A stretch of DNA of 64,000 bases from an uncultured Bacteroidales bacterium (GCA_905233345.1 CAJODQ010000001.1:1-64000), one strand, 5' to 3'; numbered from the stretch's first letter, positions 17,637 through 28,084 are shown. Notes: generated from the letters alone by a model not told the origin. Program-made: numbers and translations.

Positions 17637-19091
17637 TCAGTCTTCTTCAACGTTGATCGTTCTTTTCCGAAGCAATCCCATCGCTTCATTGAAAGCATAT
17701 AAGTGCATCAGCTTCGTGACGAGATAGTAGGTCGCCGTGCAGACGACCAGGGAAACGCCCAGGGAAATCCAGTTGTTGGCAATGAAATACGAAGCCAGCA
17801 GGGATTCGGCCAGCAGGATCAGGGAGATGAACAAGTACGGAAAAACGGTTTTCAACTGATCCCACAGTCTGTAGTTCAGAATCTTCCTCGTGTAATAGGC
17901 ACTGCAGTACATGTCGATCCAGCTGTTGACGATCAGGGCGCAGCAAAAGGCCTTCAACCCAAAGAACATGGAAACGAACATGATGGGAAACATGATGGCT
18001 TTCTTGATGATTTCCATGCGCAGGGCCAGGTCGGAACGACCCTTGACATAAAGAAGGATCAGGTTGTTGCGAATCATGCCGGTCGGCAGTTTACTGATAC
18101 ACAGCAGCTGCATCAAAGGAACGCAGGGCAGCCACTTGTCGGTCAGCAGCAGCGACACCAGCGGACGCGAGCACCCGCACAACACCAGCAGGACGGGAAA
18201 TGCCAGGAAATAGAAGATCTGGAGAAACTTGTCAAATACTTCAATCAGACGCCGGTCGTCGTCCTGTACCTTGCTCAACACCGGGTAGGCCACCCGGTTG
18301 AACGTGCTGACCAACGTTTCGCTAGCCACCGTCGGGAACTGATTGCCCCGGGTGAACATGCCGACATCGCTGGCGGAGAAGCGCTTGCCGATGACCATCG
18401 GATAGATGTTGCTGTAGATGGTATTGATCAGGGAAGCGGCCATCAACTTGTAGCTGTAGGAGAAAAGCCGCTTGAAGGATTCTTTCGAGAAGATAAGCTG
18501 CGGCATCCAACGCACAAAGGCCAACGTAAGGATCGTAACAGCCGAGGCGGAGGCGACGGACTGGGCCACCAGTGCCCAGGGGCCAAGCCCTTTCAGGGCG
18601 CAGATCACGCCGGCCGCACCGGACACCAGCGCCGAGATGAAAGAGATGGCGAATTTGGTCCGGAAGTCGACCTGCTTGGTGAGCAGCGTGCCCTGCACCG
18701 AGGCGACGGAACTGATGATCAGGATCAGCGAGATGACCCGCATGAGCGGCTTCAGGAGCGGCTGCTCGTAATACGTGGCCACCAGCGGCGCGGAAAAGAA
18801 CAGCAGGAAATAGAAGATGACGCTGAGCGTCATATTCGTGATATACACCGTCGAGTAGTCTTTGTCGCTGGCATCTTTCTCCCGGATCAGGGCATTCGTC
18901 AGTCCCCCATCGACAAAGATCTGGGAGAACGCGATGAAGATGGTGAGCATCCCCACCAGGCCGTAGTCCGTCGGGCTCAGCAGGCGCGCCAGGATGATGC
19001 CGATGACAAAGTTCACCCCGCGCGTCAGGATCTGCTCGACGAAGCTCCAGGAGACGCCCTTGACCGTTTTCTGCTTGAGGGAATCTGTCAT
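17637..19091 (-). CDS. wzx: Wzx-type lipopolysaccharide/EPS flippase
   Basis: A 484-aa membrane protein with 12-14 hydrophobic segments and the MOP-superfamily N-terminus GVSWSFVEQILTRGVNFVIG followed by ARLLSPTDYGLVGML, matching the polysaccharide flippase (PST/WzxC) group. It flips undecaprenyl-linked repeat units to the periplasm. It overlaps the preceding outer-membrane barrel gene by 4 bp (ATGA), so the barrel and flippase are translationally coupled. The C-terminus is lysine/arginine rich and cytoplasmic. Confidence 0.9.
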   Translation of the reverse strand: MTDSLKQKTVKGVSWSFVEQILTRGVNFVIGIILARLLSPTDYGLVGMLTIFIAFSQIFVDGGLTNALIREKDASDKDYSTVYITNMTLSVIFYFLLFFSAPLVATYYEQPLLKPLMRVISLILIISSVASVQGTLLTKQVDFRTKFAISFISALVSGAAGVICALKGLGPWALVAQSVASASAVTILTLAFVRWMPQLIFSKESFKRLFSYSYKLMAASLINTIYSNIYPMVIGKRFSASDVGMFTRGNQFPTVASETLVSTFNRVAYPVLSKVQDDDRRLIEVFDKFLQIFYFLAFPVLLVLCGCSRPLVSLLLTDKWLPCVPLMQLLCISKLPTGMIRNNLILLYVKGRSDLALRMEIIKKAIMFPIMFVSMFFGLKAFCCALIVNSWIDMYCSAYYTRKILNYRLWDQLKTVFPYLFISLILLAESLLASYFIANNWISLGVSLVVCTATYYLVTKLMHLYAFNEAMGLLRKRTINVEED

Positions 19092-19798
19092 CGTTTGATT
19101 CGGTAAATCACCCCGAAGTTGACTCCGACGTCCATGTCCAGCACAAAACTGTGCCGGCCCTGGCCGTCATAGGGATCGTCGTAAAAGCAAAGGCCGATGT
19201 CCGCGAACAGGCCCAGGCCAGAAGGGAAATTATACTCCAGGATCGTTCCGAAATGGAAGGCGCCGACCCAGTTGGGATCGTGCACGTTATAGGTGGGACT
19301 CCAGGGATTGTCGAAATTGAACGTATACGCGCCACCCACGCCCAAATACACTTTGGGGTTGAATGGATTGAAGTTCTCCTCCAGGGAAAGGAAGGCCAGC
19401 GCATAATCGGCGAAGAGGCTGACGCTCTGGAAAGTATAGGGATGCAATTCTTCCTTGTACGTGACACAGGACGATGTCTTTTTGCCAAAGGCAGCCGACA
19501 GGCGCAGCTCATGCCCGTTCGCAATGTTATAGCCTCCGGAGAGCGCGCCGGAAGCCCCGACAGGCGTCCACCACTGCCCTTGCAACCGAAAAATGTGCGC
19601 ATCGTCCCCATTGAAATACGATGCACCGCCCTGTATGGAAACATACCAGAGCCCCTTGTACTCATAGGGCGTCACCTGGGCGGAAAGGGAAGGCACGCCG
19701 CAGAGCAGGAAGACGACCGGAAGGAGGATTTTGCGTAAGACTTCGTCCACGTGCCTGCAGGGCAGACACGCAACAGAACTGAATGACAAACACGCCAT
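19088..19798 (-). CDS. Outer-membrane beta-barrel protein leading the EPS operon
   Basis: A 236-aa (or 220-aa) exported protein with alternating aromatic/polar strands, e.g. YKGLWYVSIQGGASYF, and a C-terminal strand VGVNFGVIYRIKR, as in small outer-membrane barrels. It is a paralogue of the gene at 19867. The ATG at 19798 lies 7 nt after a strong -7 box. A GTG at 19750 gives a more normal signal peptide (DEVLRKILLPVVFLL) and is the alternative start. It is the promoter-proximal gene of the EPS operon and overlaps wzx by 4 bp, suggesting a role in export or surface anchoring of the polymer. Confidence 0.75.
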   Translation of the reverse strand: MACLSFSSVACLPCRHVDEVLRKILLPVVFLLCGVPSLSAQVTPYEYKGLWYVSIQGGASYFNGDDAHIFRLQGQWWTPVGASGALSGGYNIANGHELRLSAAFGKKTSSCVTYKEELHPYTFQSVSLFADYALAFLSLEENFNPFNPKVYLGVGGAYTFNFDNPWSPTYNVHDPNWVGAFHFGTILEYNFPSGLGLFADIGLCFYDDPYDGQGRHSFVLDMDVGVNFGVIYRIKR

Positions 19799-19805
19799 AC
19801 GGATA

Positions 19806-19836
19806 CAAAAGTACGCTTTTATACCCAGAAAAACAA
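19806..19836 (-). promoter_or_regulatory. Promoter of the main EPS operon (TTG-N20-TACTTTTG)
   Basis: Minus-strand TTG (19834-19836), 20 nt, then TACTTTTG (19806-19813), an excellent fit to the Bacteroidota -33/-7 pattern. Sequence between the boxes (AAAAGCGTA before the -7) is shared with the promoter of the paralogous barrel gene. Confidence 0.8.
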
Positions 19837-19842
19837 GAAAAA

Positions 19843-19860
19843 GAGCCCCTTAAGGGGCTC
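19843..19860 (-). terminator. Intrinsic terminator after the upstream barrel gene
   Basis: A perfect 18-bp palindrome, GAGCCCCTTAAGGGGCTC, is followed on the minus strand by TTTTTCTTGTTTTT. It lies 6 bp past the barrel stop at 19867 and just before the EPS operon promoter, so it insulates the two barrel genes from each other. Confidence 0.88.
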
Positions 19861-19866
19861 AGGTGC

Positions 19867-20535
19867 CTAATTCCGGCCTAACGGGAAATGATAGATGAGC
19901 CCGAACGAGACCTTGAAGACCATATCGAAGGGGAAGGCGTACGGTTCCAGGCCATTGTACCAGTCCGTGAAGCCTTCAATCCCCAGGTCCGCGTAAAAGC
20001 CAAAACCGCCGGGCGTATCAACTTCCATGATGGCGCCGATACGGAAACCCGGAACCAGATTGGGCCCTTCCACCACCTGAAAGGGATGATCCACCTCGCT
20101 GAAACGGTGGGTGTAGGCCATGCCCAGACCCAGATAGTTCTTGAAATTGAAGCGGTCGTACTCTTCACCCAAACCGTTGTAATTGAGGCCCAGGTCGACG
20201 AAGGCGCTGCATGCCCGGTAGGTGTAGGAATAAAAACTTTTGTATGGATTGAGGGCACTCTTGTTGAAACTGTAGTTGCCGGCGAAGCGCAGATCCCAGG
20301 CATCGTTGAGATGACAGCCCAGGGCCACGCCCGCCTGCGGCGTGAACATCTCCCAGCCGTGCCCTTTTTTCCAGAAAGATTCGATGTGCTCGCAAGGGAC
20401 CATCTGGGGACCTACCTGGGCCGAGATATACCAGCGGCCGCCATACTGATAGGGGGACAGGGCTTTCATCCGCTGCCTGGCCGAGAGACTCGTCACGGTC
20501 AACGATAAAACCAGCAAAAGGAGGATCTTGCGCAT
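19867..20535 (-). CDS. Outer-membrane beta-barrel protein, paralogue of the EPS-operon barrel
   Basis: A 222-aa exported protein with signal peptide MRKILLLLVLSLTVTSLSA and a mature part of alternating amphipathic strands (YQYGGRWYISAQVGPQMV) ending VSFGLIYHFPLGRN. Strand order and residues parallel the gene at 19088. It forms a monocistronic unit with its own promoter and terminator. The ATG is only 7 nt past the -7 box, so the mRNA would have almost no leader. Function is unknown; likely an outer-membrane accessory of the EPS system. Confidence 0.78.
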   Translation of the reverse strand: MRKILLLLVLSLTVTSLSARQRMKALSPYQYGGRWYISAQVGPQMVPCEHIESFWKKGHGWEMFTPQAGVALGCHLNDAWDLRFAGNYSFNKSALNPYKSFYSYTYRACSAFVDLGLNYNGLGEEYDRFNFKNYLGLGMAYTHRFSEVDHPFQVVEGPNLVPGFRIGAIMEVDTPGGFGFYADLGIEGFTDWYNGLEPYAFPFDMVFKVSFGLIYHFPLGRN

Positions 20536-20542
20536 ATCACGA

Positions 20543-20573
20543 CAAAATTACGCTTTTGACGCTAAAAAAACAA
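20543..20573 (-). promoter_or_regulatory. Promoter of the second barrel gene (TTG-N20-TAATTTTG)
   Basis: Minus-strand TTG (20571-20573), 20 nt, TAATTTTG (20543-20550). It shares TTGTTTTT and AAAAGCGTA with the EPS-operon promoter at the same relative positions, so promoter and gene were probably duplicated together. Confidence 0.8.
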
Positions 20574-20588
20574 GCATAGTTCCGCCGA

Positions 20589-20603
20589 AAAAGCGTAACT
20601 TTA
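20589..20603 (+). promoter_or_regulatory. Possible promoter of the nucleotidyltransferase-fold gene
   Basis: AAAAGCGTA overlaps TAACTTTA (one mismatch to TAnnTTTG), 21 nt before the ATG at 20625. The same AAAAGCGTA precedes the -7 boxes of the two barrel genes. No -33 TTG at 20 nt. Confidence 0.4.
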
Positions 20604-20624
20604 ACACGTAAACGGCAAAACGCC

Positions 20625-21623
20625 ATGTTGAACGGAACCTGGGATACCTTTCTGAAGCTGCTCCGGGCAGGCCTGTGGGAACAGGACCTGCGCCTGTCCG
20701 CCATGCCAGACCCCGGCACCTGGGAAGCACTCCTGCAGCTGGCCCGCAGCCAAAGCGTGATGGGCCTCATCCTGCGCGGCATGGTTCATTTACCGGATGA
20801 CCAGCAGCCACCGGAAACGCTGCATCCAGAACTGTTGCGCTGGCGCAAGGCATTGGAACACACCTTCGAGCGCCACGCCCAAGTGCAGACGCCCCTTCTG
20901 GAAGAACTGTCCGCCGCCGGCGTGCACCCGGTGGTCCAGAAGGGCAGCGAAGCCGCCAAGTATTACTCCTTCCCCGCCCTGCGACAGGTGGGTGACATCG
21001 ACGTCTTCTGCCCGGAATTCGAACTGGCGCGGAGCCTCGCCCCGGAAGCCCGAATTGCCTCGGACGGCGCCGCCGTCTTCGTGCGCGACGGTGTGACGGT
21101 GGAACTGCATCCGCACTACTACGATGTGCATCTCCCCCTGTCGCGGCTCCCGGAACCCGGAACCCCCTGTGGGGAATTGTTGCTGCTCTCCGCCCATATC
21201 TTCAAGCACGCCATCGGCGCCGGCGTGGGCTACAAGCAACTCTGCGACCTAACCCTCGCCCTCACGCGTCTGGACGGCCAGTACGACAAAGCGGAACTGC
21301 AGGCCGCTCTGCAACGCGCCGGGCTGCTGCGCTGGCACCGGCTGGTCTGCTCCCTGCTGGTGGAAGACTTGGGACTCGATCCAGCCTGCTGCCTGGACGG
21401 CTTCCGCCCGTGCAATCCGCAGACGCTGCGGCGCATCATCCGTGAAGGAGGCAGCTTCGGCAAGAATCACCGGCAGCAGGAGCGGGAGAAAACGCCCTTG
21501 CAAAGAAAAGCAGCCATCGCAGGTACTTTTCTGCGACGGCTGTCTTTTTCGCTTCGTTTCGGCGCCCGGGAGACACTGTCCACCCTCAGGGAACTGATCC
21601 GGGGAAACCTCCAGCTGAACTAA
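20625..21623 (+). CDS. Nucleotidyltransferase-fold protein (NTP_transf_5-like)
   Basis: A 332-aa protein with the core motif VQKGSEAAKYYSFPALRQVGDIDVF, fitting the NTP_transf_5 family (KG..., then R..GDID as the acidic metal site). It acts on an unknown acceptor. It is the only plus-strand gene within the EPS locus, is divergent from a barrel gene, and overlaps the fimbrillin-like gene tail-to-tail by 4 bp. Relatives often lie in EPS loci beside PqqD-like and HPr-kinase-like genes; such genes occur here too, but about 38 kb away (58685-60290). Substrate unknown. Confidence 0.75.
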   Translation: MLNGTWDTFLKLLRAGLWEQDLRLSAMPDPGTWEALLQLARSQSVMGLILRGMVHLPDDQQPPETLHPELLRWRKALEHTFERHAQVQTPLLEELSAAGVHPVVQKGSEAAKYYSFPALRQVGDIDVFCPEFELARSLAPEARIASDGAAVFVRDGVTVELHPHYYDVHLPLSRLPEPGTPCGELLLLSAHIFKHAIGAGVGYKQLCDLTLALTRLDGQYDKAELQAALQRAGLLRWHRLVCSLLVEDLGLDPACCLDGFRPCNPQTLRRIIREGGSFGKNHRQQEREKTPLQRKAAIAGTFLRRLSFSLRFGARETLSTLRELIRGNLQLN

Positions 21624-23521
21624 TGGAAATCTATCGTAACCGGTGTTGCATAATACGGTTGATAGGCCACGAAGCTGGGACCGAGATTCGGGCAATTCAC
21701 TTTCGTAGCATTGATACTCATGGACACCTTGTCGACGTTGAAACCCGTCAGGCCGTATTCTGAACTGTCTGCCGCCGAATCACCCAGCAACGGAAGGTTG
21801 GCCAGGGTGATGGACTTGAGCAGCCAGTTGGTCTGGTTGGCAACGATCACCCGAACCAGCTCATCGCAATTCGAGATGGTGATGGAATTGGTGGCATTCA
21901 CCTGATCGAGATAGATCGTTTCCAAGGCCGGGAGGCGGTTAAATTGGGCCGTTTCCATAGCCACCTGCGCATTGCCGCTGCTCCGATAGACCTTGATCAC
22001 CTTCAGGTCCGGACAATCGTGGATGGTGACATTGCCGATATTGCCGCCGCCATTGTCACCGGCAATCAGATGGACCTCCGTCAGGCCGGACACGTTGTTG
22101 ATGTCCACGTTCATGGTTCTCGTTGCATTGAGCACCAACGGCTGGCTGCCCGCACTGAAGGAGCAATGGCTGATCGTCACTTCCTGCTGATTTCCCGAAA
22201 AGGCCAAGTCCAACAGGTTGTTGAGGTTCTCCACGTCAATGCTCTCCGTATTGCCCAGACTGGACAGATGGACGGACTTTAAATGAGGGAACACCGAGAA
22301 ATCCCGCGGGGAAAGGGTTTTCAACAGATAGTTGAAGTCAGTAGTAACGTCGGTGGAGATGGTCGTCACTGTTTCCACCATGGCTTTCAGTTCATCGTCC
22401 GTCACGTGAACCGGCGGATAGCCGCTGTTCTTGCGGTACAGGCCCGGCGGATTCATCCACGCCAGGTATTCGAACTCTGACATATACGGGGTATCCGACA
22501 GGGCGATGAGGATCTGGGCGATATCGCTCACATCGATGGCCGGCTCACCGCTCTCGTCGATGTTCAGGGTCAGGTTGTATTTCTGGCAGGAGAGGAACGC
22601 ACTCACCGTGGAGTTGGCCAGCGAGATGGAAGACGCACCCTTTTCGGTGGTCACCGTCAGCTTCAGATTGGCCGGATTGTAAGAACTGCGCGGAACCAGG
22701 AAGAAGACGAAATCGACCGTCTCACCATATCGGACCGTCTCCGAGACGCCCAGGCTGATGGAAGTCGAACCGTCGTAGACATTGTCGGCTGAAGGTACGA
22801 AACGTCCGCCGGATACGGAGGCCTGGAACGTACCTGTCAGTTGGACATTGTCGGTCGAACTCAGCTTGATCTGGCTGACGGATATGGACTCGCGCGAAGT
22901 GAAATTATTCTGGAAAGTGAAATGGAGCGTGGTCACCAGCGGATAATACTGCAGCACCACAGAGCCCCGGCCATCGGAGGTATTGCCTTCCGACACGGCG
23001 GCCATGTAGAGATGGTCCATGTTGCTGCCGCTGGAGCGTCCGTTCTGGGAGCTGGGCAGGGTGAAGCTGATGGGCGCCACATTGCCCCAGAACCAGTCTT
23101 GTTCCATCTGGCTGTTATAGCCCGGGAACGTGGGCGGATACACACTGTAGAAATCGTGTACACGGCCTTCGGTCCACTCCAGCTTGTCGGTCAGGGCCGA
23201 CAGCTGCCCGACGCTCTTCTCGCCCTGGGAATGGATATTCACAACGGAATAGTCCTTATAGGAAAGGGCATAATTGCCCCAGCGGTTGTTTGCGTCGTGG
23301 GTGTACATGAAGATACGCACCTGGTCGCCGTCCACCCAGTCGATCCTTTCCTTGCCGCCGGAGACGACACCCGAGTACTCGGTCTTGGTCTGGATGCCCT
23401 TGTAGTCGGAAGAGGCGCCGAAGGTGACCGGTTCGCCGGCACGGTCGTGCGGTACGATGCCCTCGCAGGAAGGCAGCAGGAGCAGCAGGGCCCCTATCAA
23501 AGCGATAGTCCTGATTTTCAT
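21620..23521 (-). CDS. Surface lipoprotein: fimbrillin-like N-terminal part plus leucine-rich-type repeats
   Basis: A 633-aa lipoprotein starting MKIRTIALIGALLLLLPSC at 23521 (lipobox LLPSC). The N-terminal part has the fimbrillin-like signature: VTFGASSDYKG, TKTEYSG, then RIDWVDGDQVRIFMY. The C-terminal third is a run of short repeats such as VTISHCSFSAGSQPLVL, VTIHDCPDLKVIKV and ITISNCDELVRVIVA, predicting a solenoid with stacked Asn/Cys positions. It is probably exposed at the cell surface as an adhesin or pilus-like component. It lies 2 bp after a 60-aa gene and downstream of UpxY, so it is likely controlled with the EPS genes. Confidence 0.7.
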   Translation of the reverse strand: MKIRTIALIGALLLLLPSCEGIVPHDRAGEPVTFGASSDYKGIQTKTEYSGVVSGGKERIDWVDGDQVRIFMYTHDANNRWGNYALSYKDYSVVNIHSQGEKSVGQLSALTDKLEWTEGRVHDFYSVYPPTFPGYNSQMEQDWFWGNVAPISFTLPSSQNGRSSGSNMDHLYMAAVSEGNTSDGRGSVVLQYYPLVTTLHFTFQNNFTSRESISVSQIKLSSTDNVQLTGTFQASVSGGRFVPSADNVYDGSTSISLGVSETVRYGETVDFVFFLVPRSSYNPANLKLTVTTEKGASSISLANSTVSAFLSCQKYNLTLNIDESGEPAIDVSDIAQILIALSDTPYMSEFEYLAWMNPPGLYRKNSGYPPVHVTDDELKAMVETVTTISTDVTTDFNYLLKTLSPRDFSVFPHLKSVHLSSLGNTESIDVENLNNLLDLAFSGNQQEVTISHCSFSAGSQPLVLNATRTMNVDINNVSGLTEVHLIAGDNGGGNIGNVTIHDCPDLKVIKVYRSSGNAQVAMETAQFNRLPALETIYLDQVNATNSITISNCDELVRVIVANQTNWLLKSITLANLPLLGDSAADSSEYGLTGFNVDKVSMSINATKVNCPNLGPSFVAYQPYYATPVTIDFH

Positions 23522-23523
23522 AT

Positions 23524-23706
23524 CTATTTCCATCCTTCGGCCCATTGCTCGGTACCGACGGTACCGCCAATTTCCTGGCCCATGGTTTCAACCTGCTTGA
23601 TATTCGTATCAATGTTGCCATTGACAGACGAACTGAGGATCTCGGCCTCGAGTTCCATCGTAAGCTTGTCGAGGATGGAAGGTGCTTGATATTGGGTTTG
23701 TTTCAT
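23524..23706 (-). CDS. Small 60-aa conserved-type protein upstream of the fimbrillin-like lipoprotein
   Basis: A 60-aa protein (MKQTQYQAPSILDKLTMEL at the start, GTEQWAEGWK at the end) without signal peptide or membrane segment. The pattern Tyr-x-x-Pro, an acidic ELEAEIL segment, a Ser/Asn-rich turn and a Trp-containing acidic end resembles short Bacteroidota proteins found near surface-protein and EPS genes, none with known function to my knowledge. It sits 34 bp after the upxY stop and 2 bp before the lipoprotein start, so it is almost certainly translated with it. It may be a chaperone-like partner or a peptide substrate; this is inference. Confidence 0.65.
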   Translation of the reverse strand: MKQTQYQAPSILDKLTMELEAEILSSSVNGNIDTNIKQVETMGQEIGGTVGTEQWAEGWK

Positions 23707-23740
23707 GGTCTAAACCTGTTGATTAATATATTTACGCATT

Positions 23741-24295
23741 TCATGCAGGAAAAGTTTCAGAAAATCCGGTAGGACGCTCGATTTTTTCGAGCCAGGCGCG
23801 CGGCACGCTGGCCCGGGCAAAGAGGCAGCCCAGCAGTTCCACCACCACGTAGTAGATGCCGTGCAGTTCCAGCACGCGGCCTTCCACGCCACGGAGGGCG
23901 CCCTTGACGACACGCACATAGTCGCCCAGGGCCAGGGGCTGGTCCATCAGCCCCCCTTCTTCCTCCGCAAGGTCGAGAACCCGGCGGAAATCGTCGAGCT
24001 GCTTGTCGGGCACCACGAGCAGGGTATGCGTAGCCGGATCAATGAGATAGCGGACCGGCAGGCTCAGTTCGTTGGTGAGGGCGCAGGCCTCTTTCTTGGT
24101 GGCCCGCAGGAAAATCAGCCCGGGGATCAGCGGATGCTCGTAGGTGGTCCGGGAACGGGTGTGGCGGTGCTGTTCTACGGGAAGGAAGTGCTCGGTGCCG
24201 AGGCGGTCGAGGCGGTCGCGCACGCCCAGTTCCGCACCACAGCGGGTGCGGGCGGCGAACCAGCAAGGACGGTCGGATGTAAGCACGCTTCCCAT
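23741..24295 (-). CDS. UpxY/NusG-family transcription antiterminator
   Basis: A 184-aa protein. The start MGSVLTSDRPCWFAARTRCG at 24295 places the NGN domain (WFAARTRCGAELGVRDRL) at the N-terminus, 5 bp after the stop of the sugar transferase; the longer frame is rejected. A C-terminal KOW-like part reads LGDYVRVVKGALRGVEGRV. UpxY proteins in Bacteroides let RNA polymerase read through long capsule operons. Unusually for UpxY it is second in its operon, behind the initiating sugar transferase, rather than first in the capsule operon. Confidence 0.88.
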   Translation of the reverse strand: MGSVLTSDRPCWFAARTRCGAELGVRDRLDRLGTEHFLPVEQHRHTRSRTTYEHPLIPGLIFLRATKKEACALTNELSLPVRYLIDPATHTLLVVPDKQLDDFRRVLDLAEEEGGLMDQPLALGDYVRVVKGALRGVEGRVLELHGIYYVVVELLGCLFARASVPRAWLEKIERPTGFSETFPA

Positions 24296-24300
24296 GTATT

Positions 24301-25644
24301 TTAGAATTTCTTGCCTCCCACAATACTCAGGAAGGTCAGTCCGAGGATACGCAGGTCGAACCACACGGAGTGGTTGCGCAGGTAGTACAGGTCCATGTCA
24401 AGGCGCGTCAGCATCTTCTCCTTCGTGTCGGTGTATCCATTGTAGAGCGTGGCGTAGCTGGTCACACCGGGACGGATCTGGTAGAGGAAGCGATAACGCG
24501 GGTTTGCGGCCATGATGCGGTCGATGTAGAACTGCCGCTCCGGACGGTAGCCAATGAACGACATGTCGCCGCGGAAAACGTTCCAGAGCTGCGGCAGCTC
24601 GTCGAGGTGGTGCTGGCGCATGAAGCTCCCGGAGCGTGTCAGGCGCGGGTCGGTGATGCCCGAATAGAGCACGGGACCGGCCGCCTCAGCGTCTTTCCGC
24701 ATCGAACGGAACTTGTAGATATAGAAGGGCTTGCCGCCACGACCGATCCGCTCCTGCTTGTAGATGACCGGCCGGCCGTCGTCGATCAGCACGATCAGGG
24801 CGGAAAGCAGGAAGAGCGGCGAAAAGATGACCAGCAGCAAACCGGACAAGGTCACGTCGAAACTCCGCTTAATGAATTTTCCAAACTGGCTCATGCGGCC
24901 TTCGGGCGCCGGGCCCACATCGGCCGTCGACGGCCCCTGCCACATGTTGCCATCGCCCTGGCCCATGCCTTCGCCTTTGGGGAACAGGATGCAGTCGATG
25001 CCGCCCAGGCGCCAATGGAGCGCTTCGAGGTCCTTGTCGTTGCCTACGTAGTAGATCACGTATTCGCGCAGGATCTTGCCGTTCATCGCGGGATCGCGCG
25101 AGATCAGGCCCAGCACCTCGTAGCGGCCCGACAGCTCGGCGCTCTCCGCCATGTCGGCGGAAGCCTCGCCGTCGCCGTAGACCAGCGCATTGATGCGGTC
25201 GCCAATGGAGTGCATCTCCTTGCTCTCCTTGCGGAGCCGCGCCACGATGATGCGCGGATAGACCATCAGGCCGATGGAGAAGAACGTATCGGCGAAGAAC
25301 GCCAGGATGATATGGGCTGCGGACTGGTGTCCGACCCACCCGGCCAGCATCACGATCAGCAGGCCCAGCTCCTTGATCATCACGGCGCCGATGATCTTGC
25401 GCATGTTCCAGGAAGAGGCATCCTTGCGCACCTGGCGGGAACTGCCGGAGATCAGCACGCCGACCAGCGTAAAGAAAGCCGCGGCACCTACAAAAATAGC
25501 CAGGTGCCGGGTGAATCCAAATTCGGGTTCAGAAAGCCAGCGCACAAGCAGGATGGTGCCCAACGACGCGACGCAGGACAGGATAACGTCCTGCAGCGTC
25601 GAGACATGGAGGGCCACACGCTTGCCGATGTTCTTCTGATTCAT
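24301..25644 (-). CDS. WcaJ-like undecaprenyl-phosphate hexose-1-phosphate transferase
   Basis: A 447-aa polyprenyl-phosphate sugar transferase. The N-terminal half has about four TM helices and a degenerate nucleotide-binding-like domain. A fifth hydrophobic helix (LSGLLLVIFSPLFLLSALIV) precedes the catalytic domain with YKQERIGRGGKPFYIYKFRS, HLDELPQLWNVFRGDMSFIG and RPGVTSYATL. It starts repeat-unit assembly by transferring a sugar-phosphate to the lipid carrier. It lies 4 bp after the response-regulator gene, linking chain initiation to the two-component system. Confidence 0.93.
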   Translation of the reverse strand: MNQKNIGKRVALHVSTLQDVILSCVASLGTILLVRWLSEPEFGFTRHLAIFVGAAAFFTLVGVLISGSSRQVRKDASSWNMRKIIGAVMIKELGLLIVMLAGWVGHQSAAHIILAFFADTFFSIGLMVYPRIIVARLRKESKEMHSIGDRINALVYGDGEASADMAESAELSGRYEVLGLISRDPAMNGKILREYVIYYVGNDKDLEALHWRLGGIDCILFPKGEGMGQGDGNMWQGPSTADVGPAPEGRMSQFGKFIKRSFDVTLSGLLLVIFSPLFLLSALIVLIDDGRPVIYKQERIGRGGKPFYIYKFRSMRKDAEAAGPVLYSGITDPRLTRSGSFMRQHHLDELPQLWNVFRGDMSFIGYRPERQFYIDRIMAANPRYRFLYQIRPGVTSYATLYNGYTDTKEKMLTRLDMDLYYLRNHSVWFDLRILGLTFLSIVGGKKF

Positions 25645-25648
25645 GGGA

Positions 25649-26074
25649 TCAGGCCTGGGACTTCTTGGCTTCAGCCAGCTGCAGGTGCGTCACCACGCAG
25701 GTCAGCAGTTTCTCCATGATGATGGGCTTCATGATGAAGTCGTTGGCGCCGACATCGAAGCCCTTGATGATGTCTTCGTTGGACGTGAGCGCCGAGAGGA
25801 TGACGATCTGGATGTCGGCCGTCTCGGGATTGGCGCGCAAACGGCGGATCACCTCAAAACCGTCGATGCCGGGCATCATCAGGTCGAGCAGGATCAGGTC
25901 GGGCTTTTCCTGGGCCACAGCGTCGAGGGCCAATTGTCCGTTGGTGGCTTTCCGGAACTTGAAGTTGAAACGGGAAAGCATCTTCTCCACGAGCAGCAGG
26001 TTCAGCGGGATGTCATCGACCGCCAGAACGGAGAACTTGGAGAAATCGTGGTCTTGTGCGTAGATCGGAGTCAT
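25649..26074 (-). CDS. Receiver-only response regulator
   Basis: A 141-aa single REC domain: acidic pair Asp20-Asp21 (LAVDDIP), phospho-acceptor Asp64 (LLDLMMPG), Ser94 (VILSA) and Lys116 (FIMKP). There is no DNA-binding or enzymatic output domain. It is 6 bp downstream of the histidine kinase and 4 bp upstream of the sugar transferase gene. It probably receives phosphate from that kinase and acts by protein contact, possibly on the EPS machinery. A truncated regulator is unlikely because the C-terminal helix is complete. Confidence 0.9.
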   Translation of the reverse strand: MTPIYAQDHDFSKFSVLAVDDIPLNLLLVEKMLSRFNFKFRKATNGQLALDAVAQEKPDLILLDLMMPGIDGFEVIRRLRANPETADIQIVILSALTSNEDIIKGFDVGANDFIMKPIIMEKLLTCVVTHLQLAEAKKSQA

Positions 26075-26080
26075 ATCGGT

Positions 26081-28078
<1,998 letters not shown>

Positions 28079-28084
28079 ATTTTG

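Noticed and set aside
17703..19106. A 467-codon open frame opposite wzx
   Set aside because: His/Gln/Asp-rich antisense translation of a membrane protein gene.
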